Positions 24,007-30,732 of a DNA stretch of 36,452 nt are shown here, piece by piece. Source of the stretch: Yanshouia hominis (GTDB lineage: Bacteria > Bacillota > Clostridia > Oscillospirales > Ruminococcaceae); assembly GCA_014385025.1 (NCBI GenBank), contig JACRTB010000025.1:1-36452 (forward strand). Reading direction: 5' to 3'. The notes below the pieces were generated by a model. The model was given only the letters and a program-made list of their open reading frames with translations. It did not search any database and was not told the origin of the DNA. The position numbers were made by a program, and so were the translations under genes. How positions within the stretch are numbered: position 1 is the stretch's first letter; the number at the start of each line of letters is the position of its first letter.

Positions 24007-24035
24007 AGTATAGCCGCTGCCATCCGAAAAGTCAA
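24007..24035 (-). promoter_or_regulatory. Consensus promoter of the FadR-type regulator
   Basis: On the minus strand, TTGACT (24035-24030), a 17-bp spacer and TATACT (24012-24007). It is one of the two best sigma-A promoters in the window. Confidence 0.78.
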
Positions 24036-24059
24036 CCTGTTTTCCTGCATTTTGTGGAA

Positions 24060-24773
24060 TTTTCTAAAAATTTTTCTGTTTTTTGTCACTATTAGAAAAA
24101 CTGCTTTCTGATCGCGCCTCAGGGTGAATCTCTGGCGACTTCAACATCCTTCTGTCGGCGCAAAGTCCCCGCCACCGAAAAGGATATCCATATTTCCCCT
24201 CCCACCTCCCGCGGGCGGCGGACTCAGCACAGCGCACGCGTCCGAAAGGTAAAGAAGTCCCCGGTCTCACCGTAAAGCAGCGGCGCTTCATGCCAAAAGC
24301 GGTGTTTCCGGGCCGGCTTTAGCGGTAACGTCAGGCGTCCCTGTATCAGCCAAACCGAAGCCCGGCAAATGGGCACTGATTTGGAAAGGAGAAACAGCGG
24401 GGCGAGGGCTTGGCGGTTTTTTAATGCAAAGGAAAGGCCACCAAGCGATACAAAGCTTACAACGACGCGCCTGATGCGGTTAAAATAGATGTTTTGGTTT
24501 GCAGGTTTGGGAGGAGAAAATGGGCACAAAAAACCGTCGGGGTTGCCTTGACCGTCCAAACATCCGCCGCAGTAAAAGCCGCTTGACGGCTTGTAGCAAA
24601 AAGGAAAGGCATCCGATTGGGTGTCTTTCCCTTTCAGAAGGGATGACTAAAATCGCTATTTCCGCGTAATGAGATAACGCCGTCGCGAAGCAGCGGCCCC
24701 AAACCGAAGTTCAAAGACAGTGGGTTCGGTTTGGAAAGAAGGCGCAGCGGTGTAAAGCGCACTCTGACCTTTG
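24060..24773. other. Gene-free region with two diverged copies of a hairpin-containing repeat
   Basis: About 700 bp with no convincing gene. A motif beginning CCAAACCGAAG and continuing, after an inverted TTTGG, with GGAAAG-A/G-AG and CAGCGG occurs at about 24350-24405 and again at 24699-24750. In the second copy the arms CCAAACCGAA (24699-24708) and TTCGGTTTGG (24725-24734) are perfect complements. A further small hairpin AAGCCG/CGGCTT is near 24577. Open frames on the minus strand here show no ribosome binding site or recognisable domain. It is the natural downstream flank of the tRNA-Arg gene remnant. Confidence 0.5.
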
Positions 24774-24809
24774 AAAAAAAACGGAGCAAGCGTTACAAGG
24801 CTTGCTCCG
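24774..24809 (-). terminator. Intrinsic terminator of the tRNA-Arg gene
   Basis: CGGAGCAAGC and its exact complement form a 10-bp stem with an 8-nt loop. On the minus strand it is followed by eight T and begins 3 bp after the tRNA CCA end. Its presence shows that this side is the original chromosomal flank of the tRNA gene. Confidence 0.85.
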
Positions 24810-24812
24810 GCA

Positions 24813-24855
24813 TGGTACCCCCGGCGAGAATCGAACTCACAACTAACCCTTAGGA
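24813..24855 (-). pseudogene. 3' half of tRNA-Arg(CCT): probable attachment site of an integrated element
   Basis: Read on the minus strand, the sequence gives an anticodon loop CTCCTAA (anticodon CCT), the 3' strand of the anticodon stem GGGTT, a T-arm GTGAG-TTCGATT-CTCGC, the acceptor strand CGGGGGT, discriminator A and an encoded CCA. The 5' side is wrong: the stem needs AACCC before the loop but the sequence has TCGAA, and no D-arm or 5' acceptor strand follows. The gene is thus cut at the anticodon loop. Tyrosine-recombinase elements often integrate there and leave such a 3' duplicate at the far end. The intact copy should lie at the other end of the element, outside this window to the right. 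Confidence 0.8.
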
Positions 24856-24970
24856 GTTCGACAACCTCGTTTTTTCCCTGGTGTGGCATAGTCCTCTACA
24901 ATGCTCGCAAGCCCCTGATTTTATGCGGTTTTTTCGGCATCATAGTATTTCGTTATGCTCGGTGGTATTT

Positions 24971-25032
24971 GCTAATATTTGATGGTATCTGCAGGTCGTA
25001 TTAGCAAATTATTAGCAGAATTATCGCTAATA
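24971..25032. repeat. Four copies of the 7-mer TATTAGC/GCTAATA next to the tRNA fragment
   Basis: GCTAATA at 24971, TATTAGC at 24999 and 25010, and GCTAATA at 25026, on both orientations within 62 bp, about 115 bp inside the putative attachment site. Short repeats of this kind resemble arm-type binding sites of a tyrosine integrase. No integrase gene is adjacent. Confidence 0.45.
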
Positions 25033-25041
25033 CCCGTGGGA

Positions 25042-25611
25042 TCAGTCTGCGTTCAATTTGAAATTCGAACCTTTGGGGGAGCCGCTGTAAAAAAGCGGCT
25101 CCTTTTTATATAGGCTACTTGTATCCTTGTTCTGCTCATTCCATGCCGCTGCCAACTCCCGCGCTTCCGTCTCATAGGCGTCCAGAAGTATGCGCAGCTG
25201 TTCCGGATCCGAAAAGTATTCGACATCATTTTCCATCGCCGCTATTTCATCCTCCTGTACCAACCGGTACTTCACAGGGGTATTGTTCTCAAAATAGAGG
25301 CTATAGGTTCCATCTGGTTGCTCCACTCTGGATTGCCAACTGGTGACGTCACCGGTGCTAAGAAGCACTGTACTCATCGGTAGATTGGTTTCGTTGTCTA
25401 TTTTGAGGGCCCGAGCCTCCCCAGGCTCCAGGGGATTCGAATGTACCTCCAGTAACTCTCTGAACCGAACCACATCCATCCGCGGCCCATCATAGTAGAG
25501 GCCGGTTACCTGATTGGCTGCGTCCATCTGTTTCGCGCTGACCCCAACATATAGGCCCAGCAGGATCAAAAAAATGACACTCAATTTTAGGACCGTTTTT
25601 CTTTTACTCAA
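25042..25611 (-). CDS. Hypothetical membrane-anchored protein
   Basis: A 189-residue protein I do not recognise. It starts with a basic stretch (MSKRKT) and one hydrophobic helix (about 8-26), so it is probably anchored in the membrane with the rest outside. The exterior part is acidic, without cysteines or known motifs, and ends GSNFKLNAD. The start is TTG at 25611 with AAGGAG about eight bases upstream. It is the first gene inside the putative integrated element and stands alone. Its last 20 codons cover a hairpin with a plus-strand U-tract, so the reading frame may have been extended or altered at the 3' end. Function unknown. Confidence 0.6.
   Translation of the reverse strand: MSKRKTVLKLSVIFLILLGLYVGVSAKQMDAANQVTGLYYDGPRMDVVRFRELLEVHSNPLEPGEARALKIDNETNLPMSTVLLSTGDVTSWQSRVEQPDGTYSLYFENNTPVKYRLVQEDEIAAMENDVEYFSDPEQLRILLDAYETEARELAAAWNEQNKDTSSLYKKEPLFYSGSPKGSNFKLNAD
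25078..25107 (+). terminator. Plus-strand intrinsic terminator inside the 3' end of the hypothetical gene
   Basis: GGAGCCGCT, a short A-rich loop and AGCGGCTCC are followed by CTTTTT on the plus strand only. It would stop transcription entering the element from the tRNA side. It overlaps coding sequence of the minus-strand gene at 25042-25611. Confidence 0.6.
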
Positions 25612-25635
25612 ACTTCTTACTCCTTTCTACTTTAA

Positions 25636-25665
25636 AAGAGGGACTGCCTTCCGGCGATCCCTCTT
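25636..25665. terminator. Hairpin upstream of the hypothetical gene
   Basis: AAGAGGGA and TCCCTCTT flank a 14-nt loop, just upstream of the ribosome binding site of the gene at 25611. On the minus strand a TTTT follows closely, so it could act as a leader attenuator; the stem is only 8 bp. Confidence 0.35.
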
Positions 25666-25852
25666 ATTCTCTACGGTAAAATTAACGTGACCTTTTCTGT
25701 AGTGAGCATCCATTGATCGTAATATATCAGCTTTACTATATCACAACCAAAGAACGGTTGCCAACTGTTACAACAGACGGCTCCCGTTCATTTCGCTTAA
25801 AGAGGCCTGTTATCGGGCTTTTTTTGCGTTTAATCGAAGCGAGGTGAAAAAT

Positions 25853-27067
25853 ATGAGCAATCTGGTCAACATTGATTCTAAAGGCTATGGAAAAATCTAC
25901 AAGGCAGTTATGCGCGACCGCAGGCTGCCGATCCTGGCAAAAGCCATCTATGCCTATTTCTGCGCCTATGCCGGCTGCGGTCGGCAGGCATATCCCAAGC
26001 GGGAGAAAATCCTGCGCGATCTTGGAGTCAACAAGGATACCTATACCAAACATCTGGGCCTGCTGGTGGAACGAGGATATATCGTAAAGGAGCGCACCGC
26101 CACCGGCAACCTTTATACCATCCTCCAGTCAATACCCGCGTACAGCACCCCTGAGATAATGGAAGCCGGAAATAGCGACCTTCTCGTTTTTGAGAGCGCG
26201 GCGTCCCACGGCTTTGGCACCGTCCCCAAGCTGGTGATGCTGGATCAAACGCTGTCACCCCAAGCGAAAGCCATCTACGCCTATTTCACCTCCTTTGCCG
26301 GGGCGGGTACAACCGCCTTTCCCCGCCGGGCCACCATTATGCGGGAATTGAAAATCGGTTCCCTGGGTACCTATTACCGGCACTTCAACCAGCTGGTGGA
26401 GCGAGGCTATCTGTCTGTGGAACAGCGCAAGGACAACGGCCGCTTTGATATCTGCATCTACCGGTTGAATGAGATTGTCTGCACAGACTCCTTGGAGGAA
26501 ACAGCGCCCGCGGCTGCCAAGGAGACAGCAGACACCGCCTTGTCCGAAATACCGGAACACGGTGGAAAGCAGTTGAAAACTTCCGCACCCTTGTCCGAAA
26601 AAGCGATATCCGATAAATTGGAACACCAAAATCCCGGACATAAAAATAATAACAGGAGTAATATAACAAACAGCTCTTTGGAAAAGAAACAGGAAAATAA
26701 TCATCAGCGACAAGGGATCAGTGCGCCCTGCCGCGGTTACACAGCGGTTGATGTGATGGAACTGATTGGCTATGAGCAGCTGAAAAAGGATGTGGACGGC
26801 TGGGAAAGCCTGCTCAAAACCACCTTGGGGCGGATCCAGACGCCGGAGGAAGAGAGACGCTACCACCAGACGATGGATGCCCTTCTGCTGGAGTTGGTAC
26901 GCCAGCTAACGGCAGCGCTCAACAGCGCAGCAGATGACAGCCGGCTTCTGGAAGCGATGCAGGGATCGGCATTTTCCGCTTTGATCGATGGCTTCTTGGA
27001 CCGGTGGAACGATATCCGGAATGTGAAAGCCTATGTCGCCGCTTCGATCAAAAATATGGTTTGCTAA
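25853..27067 (+). CDS. Tandem winged-helix protein with DUF6017 C-terminus (mobile-element replication/partner protein)
   Basis: A 404-residue protein typical of Clostridia integrative elements and plasmids. Two related winged-helix domains follow each other. The first (about 8-90) has LPILAKAIYAYFCAYAG, AYPKREKILRDLGVNKDTY and LLVERGYIVKER. The second (about 115-200) has LSPQAKAIYAYFTSFAG, AFPRRATIMRELKIGSLGTY and QLVERGYLSVEQ. This is a clear internal duplication. A low-complexity Lys/Asn/Ser linker follows, then a C-terminal domain (about 290-404) with DVMELIGYEQLKKDVDGWE and NVKAYVAASIKNM, as in DUF6017. The family is thought to act in element replication or its control. GAGGTG eight bases upstream supports ATG 25853 over a GTG at 25844. 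Confidence 0.82.
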   Translation: MSNLVNIDSKGYGKIYKAVMRDRRLPILAKAIYAYFCAYAGCGRQAYPKREKILRDLGVNKDTYTKHLGLLVERGYIVKERTATGNLYTILQSIPAYSTPEIMEAGNSDLLVFESAASHGFGTVPKLVMLDQTLSPQAKAIYAYFTSFAGAGTTAFPRRATIMRELKIGSLGTYYRHFNQLVERGYLSVEQRKDNGRFDICIYRLNEIVCTDSLEETAPAAAKETADTALSEIPEHGGKQLKTSAPLSEKAISDKLEHQNPGHKNNNRSNITNSSLEKKQENNHQRQGISAPCRGYTAVDVMELIGYEQLKKDVDGWESLLKTTLGRIQTPEEERRYHQTMDALLLELVRQLTAALNSAADDSRLLEAMQGSAFSALIDGFLDRWNDIRNVKAYVAASIKNMVC

Positions 27068-27085
27068 ATGACCATTATGGATACC

Positions 27086-27119
27086 GAACGCCCATCACAG
27101 ATGGCTGTGATGGGCGTTC
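27086..27119. terminator. Perfect 15-bp hairpin between convergent genes
   Basis: GAACGCCCATCACAG, a 4-nt loop and the exact complement, lying between the stop codons of the DUF6017 gene and the convergent ATPase gene. There is no long U-tract, but the position fits a shared bidirectional terminator. Confidence 0.7.
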
Positions 27120-27122
27120 TAT

Positions 27123-28337
27123 TCAGATCCATTCATCCATCAGAAGAAAATCCCGGATGTTGCGATGTTTGATCCCATTGCGGCTCATGTCAAACTCGTC
27201 CATTGAGACAACATACTTGGGAAAGTTATCACGGATAATATCATATGCTCCAAACTCCCGTGCAATTGTTTCTTCCGAAGCAAGAAGGTAGGCCACCTGA
27301 ACATACAGTTTTTCGCCGCGCTTATTACATACAAAATCGATTTCTTTATCACCGGTTCGACCAACCGTGACTGTGTACCCCCGGCGCAGTAGTTCGAGAT
27401 ACACGATATTCTCCAGAATCAGGTTAATGTCCCTTGTGTTTCCACCAAAGACCGCCTCCCGTATGCCATGGTCGGCAATATAGTACTTCTCGTTAGAGGC
27501 GAGAATCTGTTTCCCCTGCAAATCCTCCCTCTTTACCTGATAGAACAGGTAAGCATCGCAGCAGTATTTGATGTAGTTCAGGACGGTCTCCGGTGCGACA
27601 GTGCGCTGTTCATTCTTGAGAAATTTTGCAAGAGAAGATGCTGAAAAGGTATTGCCCACATTCGCCATTACATAGGCGATGATGCGTTCCAACAAATCTA
27701 CATCACGGATTTTGTTTCGTTTTACAATGTCCTTGAGCTGGACGGAGTTGAAGAGGTCGTGGAGGTATTGCTTGGAAGGTTCATCCGCATACTTAATATT
27801 GGAAAGATATGGCATACCGCCGTACAGAAGGTACTTCTGGAAACTCTTCTGCACAGGCTCATCCGGCGCAGTGGGACGGTATAACTCTATGAACTCGGCA
27901 AAAGAGAAGGGATAGATGACGAACTCCACATAGCGTCCCCCCAGATAGGTTGCCAACTCACCGGACAGCAGCCTGGCATTTGAGCCTGTGATGTAGATAT
28001 CGCAGTCCAACGTGACACGCAGAGAGTTGACACACTTCTCCCAGTCTTTTACTTCTTGGATCTCATCGAAGAACAGGTAGACCTTGCCTCCGATTTCAGC
28101 GGCTCTCCGGCTGATCTCTTTGTGCAGAGCCTCCGCGGTTTGCAGGTGGGCATACCTCATGTCTTCAAAGTTGATGGAGATAAACTGAGCGGGATCAATG
28201 CCGGACTCGGTCAACTCCTGCTTAATCAGTTCTAACATGACCGACTTTCCGCAGCGTCGAATACCGGTCATAACTTTAATCGGTTCTGAGCCGATAAATG
28301 GACGAATACGGCTCATATATAGTTCTCGTTTAATCAT
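27123..28337 (-). CDS. AAA-type ATPase with DUF4143 domain
   Basis: A 404-residue cytoplasmic ATPase. The N-terminal AAA domain has a Walker A TGIRRCGKSVML (about residue 25), a Walker B VYLFFDEIQEV and a sensor-like ITGSNARLLSGE. The middle YVEFVIYPFSFAEFIELY is typical of this family. The C-terminal half matches DUF4143, with GRTGDKEIDFVCNKRGEKLYVQV, a nuclease-like D-E-x-K arrangement. Such proteins are very common, often on mobile DNA, and of unclear role. The start chosen is ATG 28337 with AGGGGG upstream; a GTG at 28361 has no such site. It is convergent with the DUF6017 gene and single-gene in its direction. Confidence 0.87.
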   Translation of the reverse strand: MIKRELYMSRIRPFIGSEPIKVMTGIRRCGKSVMLELIKQELTESGIDPAQFISINFEDMRYAHLQTAEALHKEISRRAAEIGGKVYLFFDEIQEVKDWEKCVNSLRVTLDCDIYITGSNARLLSGELATYLGGRYVEFVIYPFSFAEFIELYRPTAPDEPVQKSFQKYLLYGGMPYLSNIKYADEPSKQYLHDLFNSVQLKDIVKRNKIRDVDLLERIIAYVMANVGNTFSASSLAKFLKNEQRTVAPETVLNYIKYCCDAYLFYQVKREDLQGKQILASNEKYYIADHGIREAVFGGNTRDINLILENIVYLELLRRGYTVTVGRTGDKEIDFVCNKRGEKLYVQVAYLLASEETIAREFGAYDIIRDNFPKYVVSMDEFDMSRNGIKHRNIRDFLLMDEWI

Positions 28338-28588
28338 CAATCGTATAGCCCCCTTTTGCACGACTGACTACAGCATATCACAAATATGTCTGATAAGCAA
28401 TAATTAATCTTACATTTTATCAGTTATAACTAATGAAATGTAAAATTCACCAATAATCGACAGTTGAAAATAAAACATTCCCTCTATCTTTTGACACGTG
28501 AAGCACGGGTGTAATGCAGAAGATCAAGTCCGAAAAACGAGCGGCAGGAATACAAAATCAATTTGTTTCAAAATCAGAATATATAGTA

Positions 28589-28617
28589 TTGACATTTACA
28601 TCATAACACTATATACT
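28589..28617 (+). promoter_or_regulatory. Consensus sigma-A promoter with flanking 8-bp inverted repeat
   Basis: TTGACA (28589-28594), a 17-bp spacer and TATACT (28612-28617). TATATAGT (28580-28587) and ACTATATA (28608-28615) form a perfect inverted repeat around it, the right arm overlapping the -10 box, so the promoter may be repressed. No gene start follows within 100 bp. Confidence 0.75.
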
Positions 28618-28623
28618 GTATTT

Positions 28624-28735
28624 ACAACGTTTTTTGAATCCTTCGTTGGATTCTACGAGTTGGCGGCTTCGTTGCCGCTGTATGGATCAATTTTTGAGCG
28701 CAGTACTCCCACAATGGGCGTACTGCGCCTTTTTT
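28624..28735 (+). ncRNA. Candidate small structured RNA or leader RNA
   Basis: The stretch from the expected start of the 28589 promoter to the first terminator is about 110 nt and has no convincing reading frame. It contains GAATCC-TTCGTT-GGATTC (28637-28654) and GCGGC-TTCGTT-GCCGC (28664-28679), two hairpins sharing the same TTCGTT loop, followed by the terminator stem GCGCAGTAC/GTACTGCGC. I do not recognise a known RNA family. It may be a free small RNA, or the first part of a leader for the downstream operon. Confidence 0.5.
28698..28735 (+). terminator. Intrinsic terminator 1 of the 28.6-29.1 kb leader
   Basis: GCGCAGTAC and GTACTGCGC form a 9-bp stem (loop 13 nt), followed by CCTTTTTTG. 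Confidence 0.85.
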
Positions 28736-28837
28736 GTTTTTATCAGGCTACGGTGAAAATCATCCGGATTTTTCCGGTTTCCATATAAAGAGATTATGCG
28801 AAGGGAGGGCGTCAGCCGCCAATCGAACAGGGACCCT

Positions 28838-28879
28838 GGGGAGCAGAGCAGCGATATGCGGCTTTGCTCCCCTTTTTTT
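28838..28879 (+). terminator. Intrinsic terminator 2 of the 28.6-29.1 kb leader
   Basis: GGGGAGCAGAGC pairs with GCTTTGCTCCCC (12 bp with one G-U pair), followed by seven T. A CAGGG-A-CCCTG palindrome lies directly in front. Confidence 0.85.
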
Positions 28880-29006
28880 ATTTTTATCAAAGAAAGGATG
28901 TCAGAAAATGCGAGGAACAGAAAACACAATCACCATGCTGGGCGAACAAATGGAGGTCTTTATCGGTGCAGGATGCCTGTCAGAGTATATAATAGGTACA
29001 TCAAAG

Positions 29007-29058
29007 CACTTTCTATCAGAAGCCGTAATTGCATGGATTCTGATAGAAAGTGTTTTTT
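29007..29058 (+). terminator. Intrinsic terminator 3 of the 28.6-29.1 kb leader
   Basis: CACTTTCTATCAGAA and its exact complement form a 15-bp stem around a 16-nt loop, followed by six T. It lies 190 bp upstream of the GntR/UTRA gene. Confidence 0.88.
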
Positions 29059-29219
29059 GGTATAAGCGTATAAGAGCGCTTAATTCAATAGAGTGTTATG
29101 CTCTAAAACAATCCAATGCTTAAATTTTGCAGAGCAATGCAAAGCTGGTTTTAAATTACGGAATTTTTACGGCAGCGCAAATTTTATCTTTACAAGTGCA
29201 CTATAAAATCATAATCAAG

Positions 29220-29230
29220 CTGTCAGACAG
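29220..29230. promoter_or_regulatory. Palindrome CTGTCAGACAG in front of the GntR/UTRA gene
   Basis: A perfect 5+1+5 palindrome with the GT-N3-AC core common in GntR operators, 20 bp before the start codon. It is a probable autoregulatory site. Confidence 0.5.
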
Positions 29231-29250
29231 TTCGAAAGGAACGAATATCA

Positions 29251-29967
29251 ATGAGAGACCCCGCATACCAAAAAGTAGTTTTTGGACTGCTTGAACAAAT
29301 CAGAAACGGGATGCTTCTTCCAGGCGATAAGCTTAAGGGGGAAATTCAGTTGGCAGCAGAATTGGGTGTCAGCCGAAGCACGTTGCGTGAGGGCTTGCGT
29401 TTGCTTCAAGAAGCCGGTTATTTGCAGATTAAAAATGGCGTAGGCAGCTTTGTAAGACTGCCGGATGGGCTGATTCAAAATCGTTTGACTACGCTTGAAT
29501 CTGTGGGAAAAATGATTGAACGCGCGGGATTTCAAGCCGATTCCATCTGCCGCAGTGTCATACATCGAACGCCGGAACCGGGATGGCGCACCGCACTGGA
29601 GTTATCAAATGAGGAAAAGGTAGTAGAAATTCTTCGAGAGCGCCGCGCGGATTTACACACGGTGGCGGTTTCACTGACAATCTTTCCGGAGCAGCTTGTT
29701 CATGACGGTTTTGACCAAGGTATATCGGGCAGTATTTTTGAAAATCTGGAGCATCGATTTGACCGTGTGGTTCATTACGCAGTAACGCGTATTCTTGCGC
29801 CGAATCCTAATAGTACACAGGATAAGCGTATTATAGAACAGTTGAACTCCCCGACGGTGCTTTTGGAACAGCTGCATTTTGACAGTAATGATGTTCCTGT
29901 ATTTCTCTCGTTGGACTATATCCTGACACAGGAGATGAAACTGACAATCCGGCGTGAGCGAATATAG
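29251..29967 (+). CDS. GntR-family regulator, HutC subfamily (UTRA domain)
   Basis: A 238-residue regulator with an N-terminal winged helix-turn-helix (about 5-72, GEIQLAAELGVSRSTLREGL and QEAGYLQIKNGVGSFV) and a UTRA ligand-binding domain (about 90-235) ending SLDYILTQEMKLTIRRERI. UTRA regulators sense sugar phosphates, amino acids or phosphonates. It is the first gene of the PHP/ABC/MBL-fold operon, with GAAAGGA upstream of ATG 29251. It probably represses this operon from the CTGTCAGACAG site. Its ligand should be what the ABC importer carries. The DNA from here on is clearly AT-richer than the galactonate region. Confidence 0.88.
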   Translation: MRDPAYQKVVFGLLEQIRNGMLLPGDKLKGEIQLAAELGVSRSTLREGLRLLQEAGYLQIKNGVGSFVRLPDGLIQNRLTTLESVGKMIERAGFQADSICRSVIHRTPEPGWRTALELSNEEKVVEILRERRADLHTVAVSLTIFPEQLVHDGFDQGISGSIFENLEHRFDRVVHYAVTRILAPNPNSTQDKRIIEQLNSPTVLLEQLHFDSNDVPVFLSLDYILTQEMKLTIRRERI

Positions 29968-30002
29968 AACGACCTATTAAGACTTTGAAAGGAGGAATGT
30001 GC

Positions 30003-30677
30003 TTGCCTAAAATTGAAACGCATTTTCACACAAAAGAAAGCAGCCCATGCGGATATATCCCGGCAGAAGAAGGCATAAAAACATTTCACAATGGTGGATA
30101 TGATGCGGTGATTGTTACTGACCATTTCAGTAGAAGTGTTAACGGCACTGCTGAAGGGCAAGTATGGGATACCGTTTGTGACAATTTTCTATCCGGTTGG
30201 CGTGCAGCTAAAAAAGCAGGCGAACTTATTGGGCTGCATGTTTATCTTGGAATGGAACTGCGCTTTCCATATGATGAAAATGATTTTCTAGTTTATGGAT
30301 TTGACGAAGCCTTTTTGTATGAGCATCCATGGATTTATGAAAAAAATTTGGAGACGTTTTCCAAACTAGCGCATGAGAATGGACTTCTCATTATTCAGGC
30401 ACATCCGTTTCGAGAAATGTGTTTTGCAGCCGATGCATCGTGTCTGGACGGCGTTGAGGTAAAAAATTATAATCCCAGACATGACTCTCGTGATGCAATG
30501 GCCTTAGCATGGGCCAGACAAAATCATCTTTTAATGTCTGCCGGATCGGATTACCATCAAATTACCGATTTTTCCGGTGCAGGCATTCAAATGGAACATC
30601 TCCCGGCAGATGAAACTGAACTCGCGCAATGGATGCGGGACGAAAAATATCAAATTTTACTCCTGCCGCGCGAATGA
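30003..30677 (+). CDS. PHP-domain phosphoesterase
   Basis: A 224-residue metal-dependent hydrolase of the PHP superfamily. The metal-binding motifs are in order: THFHT near the start, VTDHFSR, the Glu in GMELRF, QAHPFRE, and GSDYHQ near the end. Stand-alone PHP proteins of this size hydrolyse small phosphate esters (histidinol phosphate, nucleotides, cyclic ribose phosphates). The start is most likely TTG at 30003, with AGGAGG seven bases upstream; an ATG at 29997 is too close to that site. It lies 35 bp after the regulator gene and 55 bp before the binding-protein gene, which suggests an imported phosphorylated compound. The substrate is not known. Confidence 0.85.
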   Translation: MPKIETHFHTKESSPCGYIPAEEGIKTFHNGGYDAVIVTDHFSRSVNGTAEGQVWDTVCDNFLSGWRAAKKAGELIGLHVYLGMELRFPYDENDFLVYGFDEAFLYEHPWIYEKNLETFSKLAHENGLLIIQAHPFREMCFAADASCLDGVEVKNYNPRHDSRDAMALAWARQNHLLMSAGSDYHQITDFSGAGIQMEHLPADETELAQWMRDEKYQILLLPRE

Positions 30678-30732
30678 CTTATTTTGGATCCCCGATTATG
30701 AAAATGATATACAAAAAGAAAGGAAAAATATC

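Noticed and set aside
24224-24889. Minus-strand frames of 77-111 codons near the tRNA-Arg remnant
   Set aside because: One reads through the tRNA fragment and its terminator, the other lacks a ribosome binding site and any recognisable motif.
24813-24900. Complete tRNA gene
   Set aside because: Only the 3' half (from the anticodon loop) is present; D-arm, 5' acceptor strand and 5' anticodon stem are absent.
28741-28837. Known riboswitch upstream of the second terminator
   Set aside because: I compared it by eye with FMN, cobalamin, TPP, THF, ZTP, molybdenum-cofactor and guanidine classes and found no matching core. It is kept only as an unexplained structured leader.
28908-29123. 71-codon plus-strand frame starting after an AAAGGA site
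   Set aside because: It has a plausible ribosome binding site but reads through terminator 3, and the product is not recognisable. A short leader peptide ending earlier is not excluded.
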